A stretch of 64,000 bases of DNA from Eubacteriaceae bacterium (GTDB taxonomy: Bacteria > Bacillota > Clostridia > Lachnospirales > Lachnospiraceae), in NCBI GenBank assembly GCA_910575665.1, contig CAJTFB010000003.1, positions 62,001-126,000 of the forward strand, read 5' to 3'. The position numbers were made by a program, and so were the translations under genes. This document shows, piece after piece, positions 26,831 through 35,765 of the stretch. Under the pieces are notes generated by a model. That model did no database searches. It worked only from the letters and a program-made list of their open reading frames with translations, and was not told the DNA's origin. Position 1 is the first letter of the stretch. Each line of letters starts with the position of its first letter.

Positions 26831-28000
26831 ATGGAAAGAACAGCACGAAGGATCATGACAGGGGTTATCCTGTGTATGATCATATTGTATGGGAACATTG
26901 AAACAGGGAAGGAAGCAAAAGCAGAGGTTAAGCCGGAGTATATGCAGGATGTGCCTCTGGATGAGGCCCATTTTCCAGATGAATATTTTAGGGCAGAACT
27001 GGAAAGGTGGCTGGATGAGAACAAAGATGGAATTTTGAGCAGACAGGAACGGGAGACAATCCATTATTTGAGTTTGAATAGTGCTGGCAGCGTGGTCATT
27101 AACTGCTGGTATTCCGATATGAGAGATACAGGTCGGGAAGATAATCTGGTATATCATAGTAGTAAAAGCAGACGGACTTTCGAACTTGGTGAGAAGACAT
27201 GTGCTAACCAAACATGTAAAATATTGTACGAAGGCGCAGAAAAATGGAGCGATAAAATAAACTTAACGGGAATCGAATATTTTTTCAATCTTCAAGAAGT
27301 AAGAGTAGATAGATATGAGCTTTTGTCCGGTTCCTTTAAAAATAATGTGAATTTAAGAAAGATATGGGTGGGCTGCACTAATTTGGGAGATAAAGGTTAT
27401 CATCAGGTTCAGAAGGATTTTCCGGTGTCCCAGCTGACATATATGCATTTAGAAAATATTTATGCGAATGAATTGGATGTAGACGAAATAGCTGGCCTCC
27501 AGGTCCTGAGGGTGATACTGCCGGATGAGAGCGGCCGTCGTCTGCCGGCTCTCAATCTGTCTAAAAATGTAAAATTAAAAGAGCTGGAACTGAAAAATAT
27601 TATGCCAGCCAAACTGGATCTAAGGAAGAATACTAAATTGCAATCTGTGAAGGTGTATTCCGGTAAATCTAAAACTGGTCAAGGCTATGGACGGAATTTG
27701 GAAGAGAAGCCTGGTTATGTGTATTACCTGCCAGAAAAAAATATGAAATGCAAGATTACCTTTGCTAAAAAGAACAATATACAGACACTTTATTATTTCA
27801 CTGCGGATAAAACCATCGATATCTCAAGGCTTTCCAAGCTGGAAGACTTTCAGACTCTGAAATCTGTAAAAGCAAAAGTAAAGTCAAGCTGGATCCGAAA
27901 GACGTTCAAGAAGAAAAAGTGGGGGTGTGCTGTTGTAAAAAGTGGGAAATTTATTAAAAAGATTAAGGCTGGGAAGAAAAAGAAATATACTACGATCTGA
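26831..28000 (+). CDS. Secreted LRR-type protein with EF-hand-like N-terminus
   Basis: A 389-aa exported protein with an N-terminal hydrophobic signal (TGVILCMIILYG). Residues ~35-75 hold HFPDEYFRAELERW and DENKDGILSRQE, the EF-hand/dockerin-like block common at the head of Lachnospiraceae LRR proteins. Irregular leucine-rich repeats follow (LTGIEYFFNLQEVRV; LPALNLSKNVKLKELEL; LDLRKNTKLQSVKV). The C-terminus is Lys-rich. RBS AAGGAAGGGG favours the ATG at 26831 over GTG at 26822. It is paralogous to the next gene. Likely a surface or secreted binding protein; ligand unknown. Confidence 0.75.
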   Translation: MERTARRIMTGVILCMIILYGNIETGKEAKAEVKPEYMQDVPLDEAHFPDEYFRAELERWLDENKDGILSRQERETIHYLSLNSAGSVVINCWYSDMRDTGREDNLVYHSSKSRRTFELGEKTCANQTCKILYEGAEKWSDKINLTGIEYFFNLQEVRVDRYELLSGSFKNNVNLRKIWVGCTNLGDKGYHQVQKDFPVSQLTYMHLENIYANELDVDEIAGLQVLRVILPDESGRRLPALNLSKNVKLKELELKNIMPAKLDLRKNTKLQSVKVYSGKSKTGQGYGRNLEEKPGYVYYLPEKNMKCKITFAKKNNIQTLYYFTADKTIDISRLSKLEDFQTLKSVKAKVKSSWIRKTFKKKKWGCAVVKSGKFIKKIKAGKKKKYTTI

Positions 28001-28059
28001 ATTTGAAAGTAGGATATTGACAGCTCTTATCACGCATTCTAAAGGGAGGTATGAATACT

Positions 28060-29166
28060 ATGAAAAAGATAAAAATTAGCATAATATTAGCAGGGATATT
28101 GATCTGTTTTTCATTTTTCTGCCTGGAATCCAAGAACTCACGGGCAGCAGTCAATGCAGATGGAAGTGTGCCGGTCAACGAGGAAAATTTTCCAGATGAG
28201 AGGTTTCGGTGTTTGGCAGCCCGGTATGATACAGACAAGAATAATATATTGTCATTAAAGGAGAGAAGTGTGTTAAAGCATCTGTATATTGAGTATATTG
28301 ATCCGTTTTATTATCAGGATACTACGGATTATGATCTGGTTGACCCCCTTTTCCCTGATGTTCGGCCAGAGACAGAGACGTTGTCCTGGAGGTCGGGGAA
28401 AGAAAGCCAGCAGACGCTGTCGGTAAAGGGAATAGAATATTTCCCGGAATTAAGTTCGTATTCTGTTAATGGATATGAAAAGACCCAGGGATCACTGAAG
28501 AAAAATGCAAAATTGAAAGAGATCTGTATTGATGATGATGGCGAAGGAGGATATGTTCCATGGTTCTGTAACTGGACAGATTGCTCCAGGCTGGAGAGGG
28601 ATTTCCCGATGAAACAGTTGAAGGTCATTAAATTTGGCCCAGGTTTCCAATGCTCTGATTTTTCCTTGAAGAAGGCGGTGAATCTGGAAGAACTTTGGAT
28701 CGGAATAACCGATAGTTATTATATAGCACGTTCTTCAAAACTTGGCAAGGTGGATCTCTCTGCGAATAAAAAGTTAAAAAAGTTATGGTTCCAGAGCGTT
28801 CGTGTTCCGTCTCTTGACCTGCGAAAGAATACGAAGATCCAGAAGGTGAAAATAGTAGGTGACAGATATTATTATGACTATGACAAGAACATGGTTAGAA
28901 AAATGTACGGGTCTGCGGCGGATGCCTGTGCCTTAAAACTACCGAAAAATAATTCATTGAAAGAACTAGTATACATGACGAAGAATAAGAAGCTGGATCT
29001 GACAACCTGCAAAAAACTCACGTTCCTGCAGGTTTATTCCGGGGTGGAACTTAAATTCAATTCAAATTGGTATAAAATCCATGCAAAGAAGAAACTAACG
29101 CTTTATACACGGGGAGTGAAAACTAAAAAGTCCATTCAGAGGAAAACTAAAAATATGTGTATATAA
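28060..29166 (+). CDS. Secreted LRR-type protein, paralogue of the preceding gene
   Basis: A 368-aa exported protein with signal peptide (KISIILAGILICFSFF). It repeats the neighbour's plan: VNEENFPDERFRCLAARY and DTDKNNILSLKE (EF-hand-like), then leucine-rich repeats (VKGIEYFPELSSYSV; VDLSANKKLKKLWF; LDLRKNTKIQKVKI; LDLTTCKKLTFLQV). It ends in a basic tail. GGGAGGT lies directly before an ATG at 28051, so the ATG at 28060 with normal spacing is chosen. The pair looks like a tandem duplication that has since diverged. Confidence 0.75.
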   Translation: MKKIKISIILAGILICFSFFCLESKNSRAAVNADGSVPVNEENFPDERFRCLAARYDTDKNNILSLKERSVLKHLYIEYIDPFYYQDTTDYDLVDPLFPDVRPETETLSWRSGKESQQTLSVKGIEYFPELSSYSVNGYEKTQGSLKKNAKLKEICIDDDGEGGYVPWFCNWTDCSRLERDFPMKQLKVIKFGPGFQCSDFSLKKAVNLEELWIGITDSYYIARSSKLGKVDLSANKKLKKLWFQSVRVPSLDLRKNTKIQKVKIVGDRYYYDYDKNMVRKMYGSAADACALKLPKNNSLKELVYMTKNKKLDLTTCKKLTFLQVYSGVELKFNSNWYKIHAKKKLTLYTRGVKTKKSIQRKTKNMCI

Positions 29167-29303
29167 AAACGAAGACTTATTCAACGGACTACGATAAATT
29201 TGACGATCAGCCATTTTCACATGGATAAAAACCGATACTTTTTTTCATGATCGCGCTGGAGATTTTGCGAAACAGGCATTCTCCGGCCGGTCATTTTTAT
29301 TTC

Positions 29304-29332
29304 TTGACATATACCCTATGGGGGTATACAAT
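29304..29332 (+). promoter_or_regulatory. csoR-copA promoter with embedded CsoR operator
   Basis: -35 TTGACA (29304-29309) and -10 TACAAT (29327-29332) are 17 bases apart. The spacer (29311-29327) is the near-perfect palindrome ATACCCTATGGGGGTAT, the G-tract inverted repeat bound by CsoR-type repressors. Apo-CsoR would block polymerase binding and Cu(I) would release it. Confidence 0.85.
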
Positions 29333-29431
29333 ATCTGTAAATGAAAGATACAACGATGACATAAAAAACCTTGCCTGAACCGCCGTACCGCCCTGGTTCT
29401 GCATACGGGCAGACAGAATGGAGAATAATAA

Positions 29432-29734
29432 ATGAACCAAAAGGAATGTTGTTCCAATAAGAAAAAAGAGCGGGATGAAAAGGAGTATAAAGATCTCTTG
29501 AACCGTCTCAGACGCATCGAGGGTCAGGTGCGGGGGGTGGAGAAGATGGTGGAAAACGACGCGTACTGTGTAGACATTCTCACCCAGGTATCCGCAGTTA
29601 CTGCGGCTTTGAACAGCTTCAATAAAGTGCTGCTGGCAAACCATATCCGAACCTGTGTGGCAGAGGATATCCGGGAGGGAAAGGACGAGACCATCGATGA
29701 ACTGGTGACTGCCTTACAGAAACTAATGCGATAG
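29432..29734 (+). CDS. csoR: Copper-sensing transcriptional repressor CsoR
   Basis: A 100-aa all-helical repressor of the CsoR/RcnR family. The Cu(I) ligands are at the expected spacing: Cys46 (AYCVDIL), His71 and Cys75 (NHIRTC). The DNA-contact helix RLRRIEGQVRGVEKM is present. An N-terminal CC near residues 6-7 is extra. It precedes copA by 47 bases, and its operator lies inside the shared promoter, so the operon is autoregulated. Confidence 0.93.
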   Translation: MNQKECCSNKKKERDEKEYKDLLNRLRRIEGQVRGVEKMVENDAYCVDILTQVSAVTAALNSFNKVLLANHIRTCVAEDIREGKDETIDELVTALQKLMR

Positions 29735-29781
29735 GGGGGCAGGGGTTCAGAAGAGATTTGTTTGTGAAAAAGGAGGAGATC

Positions 29782-32349
29782 ATGGAACAGTATAAAGTGA
29801 CGGGTATGAGCTGTGCTGCCTGTAGTGCCAGGGTAGAGAAGGCAGTATGCAAAGTGCCAGGGGTAGAATCCGTGTCAGTGAGCCTTCTGACCAATTCTAT
29901 GGCGGTGGAAGGAAACGCCACGGACCAGGACATCGTAAAGGCGGTGGAAGAGGCGGGATACCATGCGGAACAAAAAGAAAGTGGCGGGGCAGAGCACGCA
30001 GATTCCCCGGCGGATGCACTGGTAGACCAGGAGACCCCAAAACTAAAGTTAAGGTTATTGGCTTCCGTGGGATTTCTCGTGGTGCTGATGTATATTTCTA
30101 TGGGAAATATGATGTGGGGGTGGTGGCTGCCGGAGGTGCTGGAGAGAAACCACCTGGCGCTGGCCCTCATCCAGCTGCTGCTGACTACGGTGATCATGGT
30201 AATCAACCAGCGTTTTTTTGTCAGTGGGTTCCGAGGGCTCTGGCACCGCGCCCCCAATATGGATACGCTGGTGGCGCTGGGAGCAGGTGCGGCATATGTC
30301 TACAGCCTCTATGCCCTCTTTGGGATGTCCTACGCCCTGCTTGACGGAAATATGGCGGAGATGCACAGATACATGCACGAGTTATACTTCGAGTCGGCGG
30401 CGACGATCCTCACGCTGATCACAGTGGGAAAAATGCTGGAGGCCCGTTCCAAGGGGAGGACTACCGATGCGCTGAAAAGCCTGATGCGCCTTGCGCCCAA
30501 GACAGCAGTTATAGTCGTGGACGGTAAGGAGCAGGAGGTGCCGGTATCTCAGGTGAAAAAGGGAGATATCTTTGTGGTACGCCCCGGAGAGAGTATACCG
30601 GTGGACGGTATCGTTCTGGAGGGAAACGGATCAGTCAATGAGGCGGCGCTGACGGGAGAGAGCATTCCTGTGGACAAAGCCGAAGGGGACACGGTATCTG
30701 CCGCCACCATCAACCAGAATGGATTTCTCAAATGCGTGGCTGATCGGGTCGGAGAAGACACCACACTGTCCCAGATCATCCAGATGGTCAGTGATGCCGC
30801 CGCTACCAAGGCGCCTATCGCCAAGGTGGCTGACAAGGTTTCTGGGGTATTTGTGCCGGTGGTGATCGGCATCGCAGCACTGACGATCCTTGTCTGGATG
30901 TTTGCCGGTGAGGGATTCGGATACGCTCTTGCCAGAGGAATCTCTGTACTTGTTATCAGTTGTCCCTGTGCTCTGGGACTGGCGACGCCGGTGGCGATTA
31001 TGGTGGGAAATGGCATGGGAGCCAAAAATGGAATTCTGTTCAAGACGGCGGTGTCCCTGGAGACGACGGGGAAGACAGAGATCGTTGTGCTGGATAAGAC
31101 GGGAACCATAACCCTTGGTGAACCGAAAGTCACAGATGTATTTCCGGCCGAAGGGGTCTCTGTGGAGGGGTTGATGCATACCGCTTACCTGTTAGAAGGA
31201 AAAAGTGAGCATCCTCTGGCAAAGTCAGTTGTGGAGTATGTGTGCCGGGGGGGATCAGCGGGGGAAAGCTCTGGAGGAAACGCCTCCTGTGATATTTCTG
31301 CCGCCGATGACAGCTCTGAGGTGACAGGTTTTGTGGAGATTCCGGGAAATGGTGTCCGGGGGCAGTTGGCCGGAAAGATGGTATATGGCGGAAAGCTGGA
31401 ATACATTGATGGGGAGGCGGAGATTCCTCATCAGATCCGTGAAGAGGGAGAGAGGCTGGCGCGCTCCGGAAAAACCCCTCTGTATTTTGCAGAAGAAAAG
31501 CGGTTTCTCGGCTGTATTGCGGTGGCAGATGTGATCAAAGAGGATAGTCCACAGGCAATCCGGGAACTAAAGAATATGGGCATTCGGGTGGTGATGCTGA
31601 CCGGTGATAATGAAAAGACGGCGGCGGCCATTGGAGATCAGGCAGGAGTGGATGAGATCATTGCCGGTGTTCTACCGGAGGGTAAAGAAGAACAGGTGCG
31701 TCGCTTTGCCTCCCAGGGGAAGGTGGCGATGGTGGGGGACGGCATCAACGATGCGCCGGCGCTCACCAGGGCAGATATCGGGATTGCCATCGGCGCAGGT
31801 ACGGATGTGGCGGTGGATGCAGCAGATGTGGTGTTGATGAAAAGCCGGCTCTCAGACGTGACTGCGGCAATTCGGCTGAGCCGGGGCGTGCTGAGGAACA
31901 TTCATGAGAATCTGTTCTGGGCATTCATATATAACGTCATCGGAATTCCGCTGGCGGCGGGAGTCTGGATTCCACTGTTTGGATGGCAGCTGAATCCGAT
32001 GTTTGGGGCAGCAGCCATGGGACTCTCTAGCTTTTGTGTGGTCAGCAACGCGTTGCGATTGAATCTGCTGGATCTTAGAAACCCGAAACGAGACAAAATA
32101 CAAAGAACTAAAAAAAGAATGGAAAAGGAGATTGTAGAGATGAAAAAGACAATGACGATTGAAGGAATGATGTGTGGGCACTGTGAGGCGAGAGTAAAAA
32201 AATGTCTGGAAGCGCTGGATGGCGTGGAGAGCGCCGAAGTGAGCCACGAGAAGGGAACAGCTGTTGTGACATTGGCAGCGGACGTTGCAAATGAGATTTT
32301 GAAAAAGGCAGTGGAAGAACAGGATTATAAAGTAAAGGAAATCCAGTGA
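29782..32349 (+). CDS. copA: Cu(I)-exporting P-type ATPase with C-terminal CopZ-like domain
   Basis: An 855-aa P1B-type ATPase. It has an N-terminal HMA domain with GMSCAAC (~8-14), eight predicted membrane helices including the CPC metal site (~394), phosphorylation site DKTGT (~438), SEHPLAKS, TGDN and GDGINDAPAL. After the last helix, residues ~788-855 form a second HMA domain with GMMCGHC, equivalent to a CopZ chaperone that is usually a separate gene. A short Gly/Ser-rich insertion lies in the nucleotide domain (~490-510). AAGGAGG before 29782 decides the start over ATG/TTG upstream. Cotranscribed with csoR under copper control. Confidence 0.95.
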   Translation: MEQYKVTGMSCAACSARVEKAVCKVPGVESVSVSLLTNSMAVEGNATDQDIVKAVEEAGYHAEQKESGGAEHADSPADALVDQETPKLKLRLLASVGFLVVLMYISMGNMMWGWWLPEVLERNHLALALIQLLLTTVIMVINQRFFVSGFRGLWHRAPNMDTLVALGAGAAYVYSLYALFGMSYALLDGNMAEMHRYMHELYFESAATILTLITVGKMLEARSKGRTTDALKSLMRLAPKTAVIVVDGKEQEVPVSQVKKGDIFVVRPGESIPVDGIVLEGNGSVNEAALTGESIPVDKAEGDTVSAATINQNGFLKCVADRVGEDTTLSQIIQMVSDAAATKAPIAKVADKVSGVFVPVVIGIAALTILVWMFAGEGFGYALARGISVLVISCPCALGLATPVAIMVGNGMGAKNGILFKTAVSLETTGKTEIVVLDKTGTITLGEPKVTDVFPAEGVSVEGLMHTAYLLEGKSEHPLAKSVVEYVCRGGSAGESSGGNASCDISAADDSSEVTGFVEIPGNGVRGQLAGKMVYGGKLEYIDGEAEIPHQIREEGERLARSGKTPLYFAEEKRFLGCIAVADVIKEDSPQAIRELKNMGIRVVMLTGDNEKTAAAIGDQAGVDEIIAGVLPEGKEEQVRRFASQGKVAMVGDGINDAPALTRADIGIAIGAGTDVAVDAADVVLMKSRLSDVTAAIRLSRGVLRNIHENLFWAFIYNVIGIPLAAGVWIPLFGWQLNPMFGAAAMGLSSFCVVSNALRLNLLDLRNPKRDKIQRTKKRMEKEIVEMKKTMTIEGMMCGHCEARVKKCLEALDGVESAEVSHEKGTAVVTLAADVANEILKKAVEEQDYKVKEIQ

Positions 32350-32404
32350 GCCAGGTCCGCAGGGACACCATTAAGCTGCCCCCAAAGTGCGGGAAATAAC
32401 AAAA

Positions 32405-32445
32405 CAAAAGACTCCACATGTAGATCTTGCGTGTGAAGTCTTTTG
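32405..32445 (+). terminator. Terminator of csoR-copA
   Basis: CAAAAGACT (32405-32413) pairs with AGTCTTTTG (32437-32445), with ACA/TGT extending the stem inward. The right arm carries TTTT and the stem could work in both directions. Confidence 0.7.
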
Positions 32446-32518
32446 CATTGGAAAAAACTGGACAAATAGTTTTTTAATTAGCGTTTAACGCTGTCAAACT
32501 AGCTTTATAAAAAGAATC

Positions 32519-33178
32519 TTAATGTTTTCTATCAGAAGAATTATTCTGAACAGGAGCTGGGGTGACAGGATCTTCATCGAGCACTATTACCCTGCATTCG
32601 ACCTTTTGTCTGCTGGAAATAAGCGTCGCTTTGATTACAGCTTCCCCCGGTGCTACGGCGGTGATCACACCTTTTGAATTTACCATCACAACATCCGGGT
32701 CCGAGGTTTCATACAGTGGAATCTCCTGAGATGTGCTTGGTTTGATGATGACGGAAAGTTTCATCGTATCGTCGACATTTAGTTTGACTTTCCGGTGGGT
32801 AAATTTTATACTAATAGCAAGAGGTGTGACTTGAACTTTTGTTTTCAATGTGCGCATCAGTTTACCTTTGGCAGAATAAATATTAGCGCGTACCACGGTA
32901 CTACCCGTACCTATAGCATGGATCTCCGCATTTTTGGATCGCGATTTCTGAGGGCTGATGGAAACGATCTCCTCATTATCTGAGACAAAACGGACGGATT
33001 GTTTCTTTTTCATATTATAGGTTCGGAGTGTATAGGAGCTGCCCTTGGAAAGAGTCAGCTTTTTCACATTTAATTTTACTTTTTTTGGTGCACAGCTACC
33101 GGTGGCAGACTGTGTCAGTACGGCACCAGAAAAAACAAAAATGAAGAAAAGTAATACGAAAAACATTTTACGTTTCAT
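32519..33178 (-). CDS. Secreted protein with bacterial Ig-like (Big_2) domains
   Basis: A 219-aa exported protein. A signal peptide (KMFFVLLFFIFVFSG) is followed by two Ig-like modules. The first (~35-120) has the opening KLTLSKGSSYTL and FVSDNEEIVSIS. The second (~125-205) has VKLNVDDTMKLSV, ETSDPDVVMVNSKGVITAVAPGEAVI. Big_2 domains are common in cell-surface adhesins and wall-associated proteins. There is no catalytic domain or sortase motif. An in-frame TTG at 33187 exists; AGAAAGG spacing favours the ATG at 33178. It is monocistronic. Confidence 0.8.
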   Translation of the reverse strand: MKRKMFFVLLFFIFVFSGAVLTQSATGSCAPKKVKLNVKKLTLSKGSSYTLRTYNMKKKQSVRFVSDNEEIVSISPQKSRSKNAEIHAIGTGSTVVRANIYSAKGKLMRTLKTKVQVTPLAISIKFTHRKVKLNVDDTMKLSVIIKPSTSQEIPLYETSDPDVVMVNSKGVITAVAPGEAVIKATLISSRQKVECRVIVLDEDPVTPAPVQNNSSDRKH

Positions 33179-33412
33179 GGCAATCAACCTTTCTAAGAAG
33201 CTGGTGTAATGTACTACTACATTTCGCTAAATAAATGGTTAAGCAATTAGATAAATCTCCAGCTTTTTGTAAATTTTATCAATAAGCTATGGCATAAAAG
33301 TGTCATGTAAAATGCACCATCTGCCACAGAAAAAACATAAAAATCCGTTATATAGTAGATATATATTAATGTTGGGTCAAATGGTTTTTTGAGCCAGAAA
33401 GGAGAGCAGAAG

Positions 33413-34102
33413 ATGCAGCATATACTGATCGCAGATGACAATGAAGATATTACGGAGGTTCTCGGAACCTATGTCGTAAAAGAGGGCTTCGAGCCAGTCG
33501 TGGCAAAGGATGGCATCGAGGCCTTTGAGATGTTTAAAAAATGTAATCCGGCGGTGGTATTACTGGATATCATGATGCCAGGAATGGATGGCTATAAAGT
33601 CTGCAAAAAGATTCGGGAGATATCGGATGTACCGATCATACTTATCACAGCAAAAGGAGAGGATTATGAGCGGGTGATGGGATTGGATATCGGCGCCGAT
33701 GATTATGTGGTGAAGCCTTTCAGCCCCAGCGAGGTGATGGCGCGGGTGCGTGCTGTTCTGCGCCGAATCGGGCGGGGGGAGGAGACCTCTGGGAAAAAGG
33801 TACTGACCATCGGAGATCTCACGATAAATATTGAGGCATACACAGTATTTATCGGGGCAGAGAAGGTGCCGATGACGAAAAAAGAAGTAGAGACCATGTG
33901 GATCCTTGCCGAGAATCCCAGCAAGGTATTTACGAGGGACAATCTTCTCGACAGCCTCTGGGGACAGGACTATTTTGGAGACAGCCGCACCGTGGACTCC
34001 CACATAAAGCGTCTCCGGGCAAAACTGGATAAGGTGGAGCATCCGGATTGGGAAATCAAGACGATCTGGGGGCTGGGATATAAATTTGAGATAAATGTGT
34101 AG
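33413..34102 (+). CDS. OmpR-family response regulator
   Basis: A 229-aa DNA-binding response regulator. The receiver domain has acidic pair Asp8/Asp9, phospho-acceptor Asp52 (LLDIMMPG), Thr79 and Lys101 (VVKPF). The C-terminal winged helix shows the OmpR pattern ending RTVDSHIKRLRAKL and IWGLGYKF. The ATG at 33413 after AAAGGAGAG is preferred to an in-frame upstream ATG at 33389. The cognate kinase gene starts 67 bases downstream. The signal is unknown. Confidence 0.93.
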   Translation: MQHILIADDNEDITEVLGTYVVKEGFEPVVAKDGIEAFEMFKKCNPAVVLLDIMMPGMDGYKVCKKIREISDVPIILITAKGEDYERVMGLDIGADDYVVKPFSPSEVMARVRAVLRRIGRGEETSGKKVLTIGDLTINIEAYTVFIGAEKVPMTKKEVETMWILAENPSKVFTRDNLLDSLWGQDYFGDSRTVDSHIKRLRAKLDKVEHPDWEIKTIWGLGYKFEINV

Positions 34103-34169
34103 CCCGATGGTGCCGCCTGACTAGCTCGTCGTATCGCGCAAAGTGCGTGCGCAGAAATGAGGGATTCGT

Positions 34170-35636
34170 GTGAAAAAGATTTTTTGGAGAGTGGGGATAT
34201 ATTTTACCGTGGCGCTTGTCATCATGACTGCCGTGACAGGACTTGCCTTCACCAGATTTAACCGTCGCAATATTATGAATGTATACAAGGGCGAACTTAA
34301 GAGTATGGCCCGCAGCATCTCGGAGCAGGTGACGGAAGCGATGGTGGACAATAACAGCGAAGATTTCTCCACGTATCTGAGCGCCCTGAAAGATTTCGGT
34401 GAGCTGCGGGACACCGATATATGGATCCTGGCCAATCCGTCGGCGGAGGAGCCTTTAGGTGAAGCTTATACCAATGTGAATATCAGCAGCCTCAACGTTC
34501 AGGAGGAAAACACCAGAGCCATGCTCAACGCCTCCTTTCAGGGGAAGACGAAGAGTTACAGCGGTTATGACAGCATTTATGAGAAAGACATGATGCACCT
34601 TGCCACCCCGGTCAAAAATGCGAAAGGGGAAAATGTAGGTGTTGTTATGGTCAACGGAGAGATGGATTACCGGGAAAATTCAGTATCACAGTACCAACAT
34701 TACATGTTTCTCAGCGTCATTATCGCACTGTTCATATCCCTGGTGATCGCCGCTTTTTTCTCCCAGCAGCTGGTGAGGCCCATCATACGTCTCAAGGAGA
34801 TCGCGCTGAGGATGGCGGCAGGGGAGTATGCCCAGAGCACGCATATTCGACGCAGGGATGAGCTGGGGAGGCTGGCGGACAGTATGGATATCTTATCCCA
34901 GAAGCTGGTGGAAGCGGAGGATTTCCGGAATCATCTGGAACAGAGCAGGAGAGACTTTTTTTCCAATGTGTCCCATGAGCTGAGAACGCCTATTACGGTG
35001 GTCAAAGGATATGCGGAGACGCTGGTGGACGGTTATGTGGAGGATGAGGAAAAACAGAAGGATTATTTTGACCGGATCATCAAAGAATGTGCGGGCATGG
35101 AGCGTCTGGTATCGGATCTCCTTATCCTTTCCAAGATGGAAAATCCAGATTTTCAGCTGGATTGTGAACTGCTGAATGTGATCGCGGTGATGCAGGATGC
35201 CATGAGGAGCATGCGGGTTCTGATGGGGGAAAAAGGCATTGCCGGCGAGCTGGAATATGAAGATGAATGCTCTCTGATTCATGGAGATTATGACCGAATC
35301 CGGCAGCTGTTTCTTATCCTCTTGCAGAATGCTGTCAAATACGCAGATGAGGATACAAAGATTCAGGTCAATATCAGGAAAAAAGAGCAGAAGATCCTGG
35401 TGTCTGTAGAAGATACAGGAATCGCCGTGCCAAAGGAAGAGTGGGATAACATATTTGAAAAATTTTATCGGGGCAGCGATCACGGGAACAAGGACGGTTC
35501 CGGACTCGGACTTATGGTGGCAAAGCAGATCACCCAGCGTCATTCTGGAAAGATATGGGTTTCCAGTGATGAAAAAAGCACCACCTGCTTTTACGTGGAA
35601 CTGCCTGAGGCTGAAGAGGATATAGATAATCTTTAA
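34170..35636 (+). CDS. Membrane sensor histidine kinase
   Basis: A 488-aa kinase. Membrane helix one is at ~8-28, an extracytoplasmic sensor of ~150 residues follows (perhaps a small Cache-type domain, with HLATPVKNAKGENVGVVMVNG), and helix two is at ~183-203. Then come HAMP (~205-255), HisKA with His269 (NVSHELRTPITVVKGY) and HATPase_c with LLQNAVKYAD, VEDTGIAVP and GSGLGLMVAKQ. The N-box and G-boxes are intact; the usual DTGxGI reads DTGIAV. The start is GTG at 34170 with GAGGGA upstream. It forms a two-component pair with the preceding regulator. Confidence 0.92.
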   Translation: MKKIFWRVGIYFTVALVIMTAVTGLAFTRFNRRNIMNVYKGELKSMARSISEQVTEAMVDNNSEDFSTYLSALKDFGELRDTDIWILANPSAEEPLGEAYTNVNISSLNVQEENTRAMLNASFQGKTKSYSGYDSIYEKDMMHLATPVKNAKGENVGVVMVNGEMDYRENSVSQYQHYMFLSVIIALFISLVIAAFFSQQLVRPIIRLKEIALRMAAGEYAQSTHIRRRDELGRLADSMDILSQKLVEAEDFRNHLEQSRRDFFSNVSHELRTPITVVKGYAETLVDGYVEDEEKQKDYFDRIIKECAGMERLVSDLLILSKMENPDFQLDCELLNVIAVMQDAMRSMRVLMGEKGIAGELEYEDECSLIHGDYDRIRQLFLILLQNAVKYADEDTKIQVNIRKKEQKILVSVEDTGIAVPKEEWDNIFEKFYRGSDHGNKDGSGLGLMVAKQITQRHSGKIWVSSDEKSTTCFYVELPEAEEDIDNL

Positions 35637-35655
35637 GGTGGTAATTTTATCATAC

Positions 35656-35714
35656 TGGACAATATGGTCTATTTATGTTATGATGTTGGGGGCAAAAAGT
35701 GTTTTGCCCCCAAC
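35656..35714 (+). promoter_or_regulatory. Hydrogenase promoter with 13-bp palindrome at the start site
   Basis: -35 TGGACA (35656-35661) and -10 TATGAT (35679-35684) are 17 bases apart. Beginning at the base after the -10, a perfect inverted repeat with 13-base arms (GTTGGGGGCAAAA and its complement, loop AGTG) spans 35685-35714, covering the expected start site near 35691. It could be a repressor operator, a 5' stem-loop protecting the mRNA, or a terminator of the kinase gene, although no T-run follows. Confidence 0.6.
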
Positions 35715-35765
35715 GGATGCTACGGATTGTTCCGTTGTTTATTAACAAATAAAGGAGAGAACGTT

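Noticed and set aside
20234-29166. Integrated mobile element or prophage
   Set aside because: The stretch looks accessory and has decayed genes, but I found no integrase, transposase, att-like direct repeats or phage structural genes.
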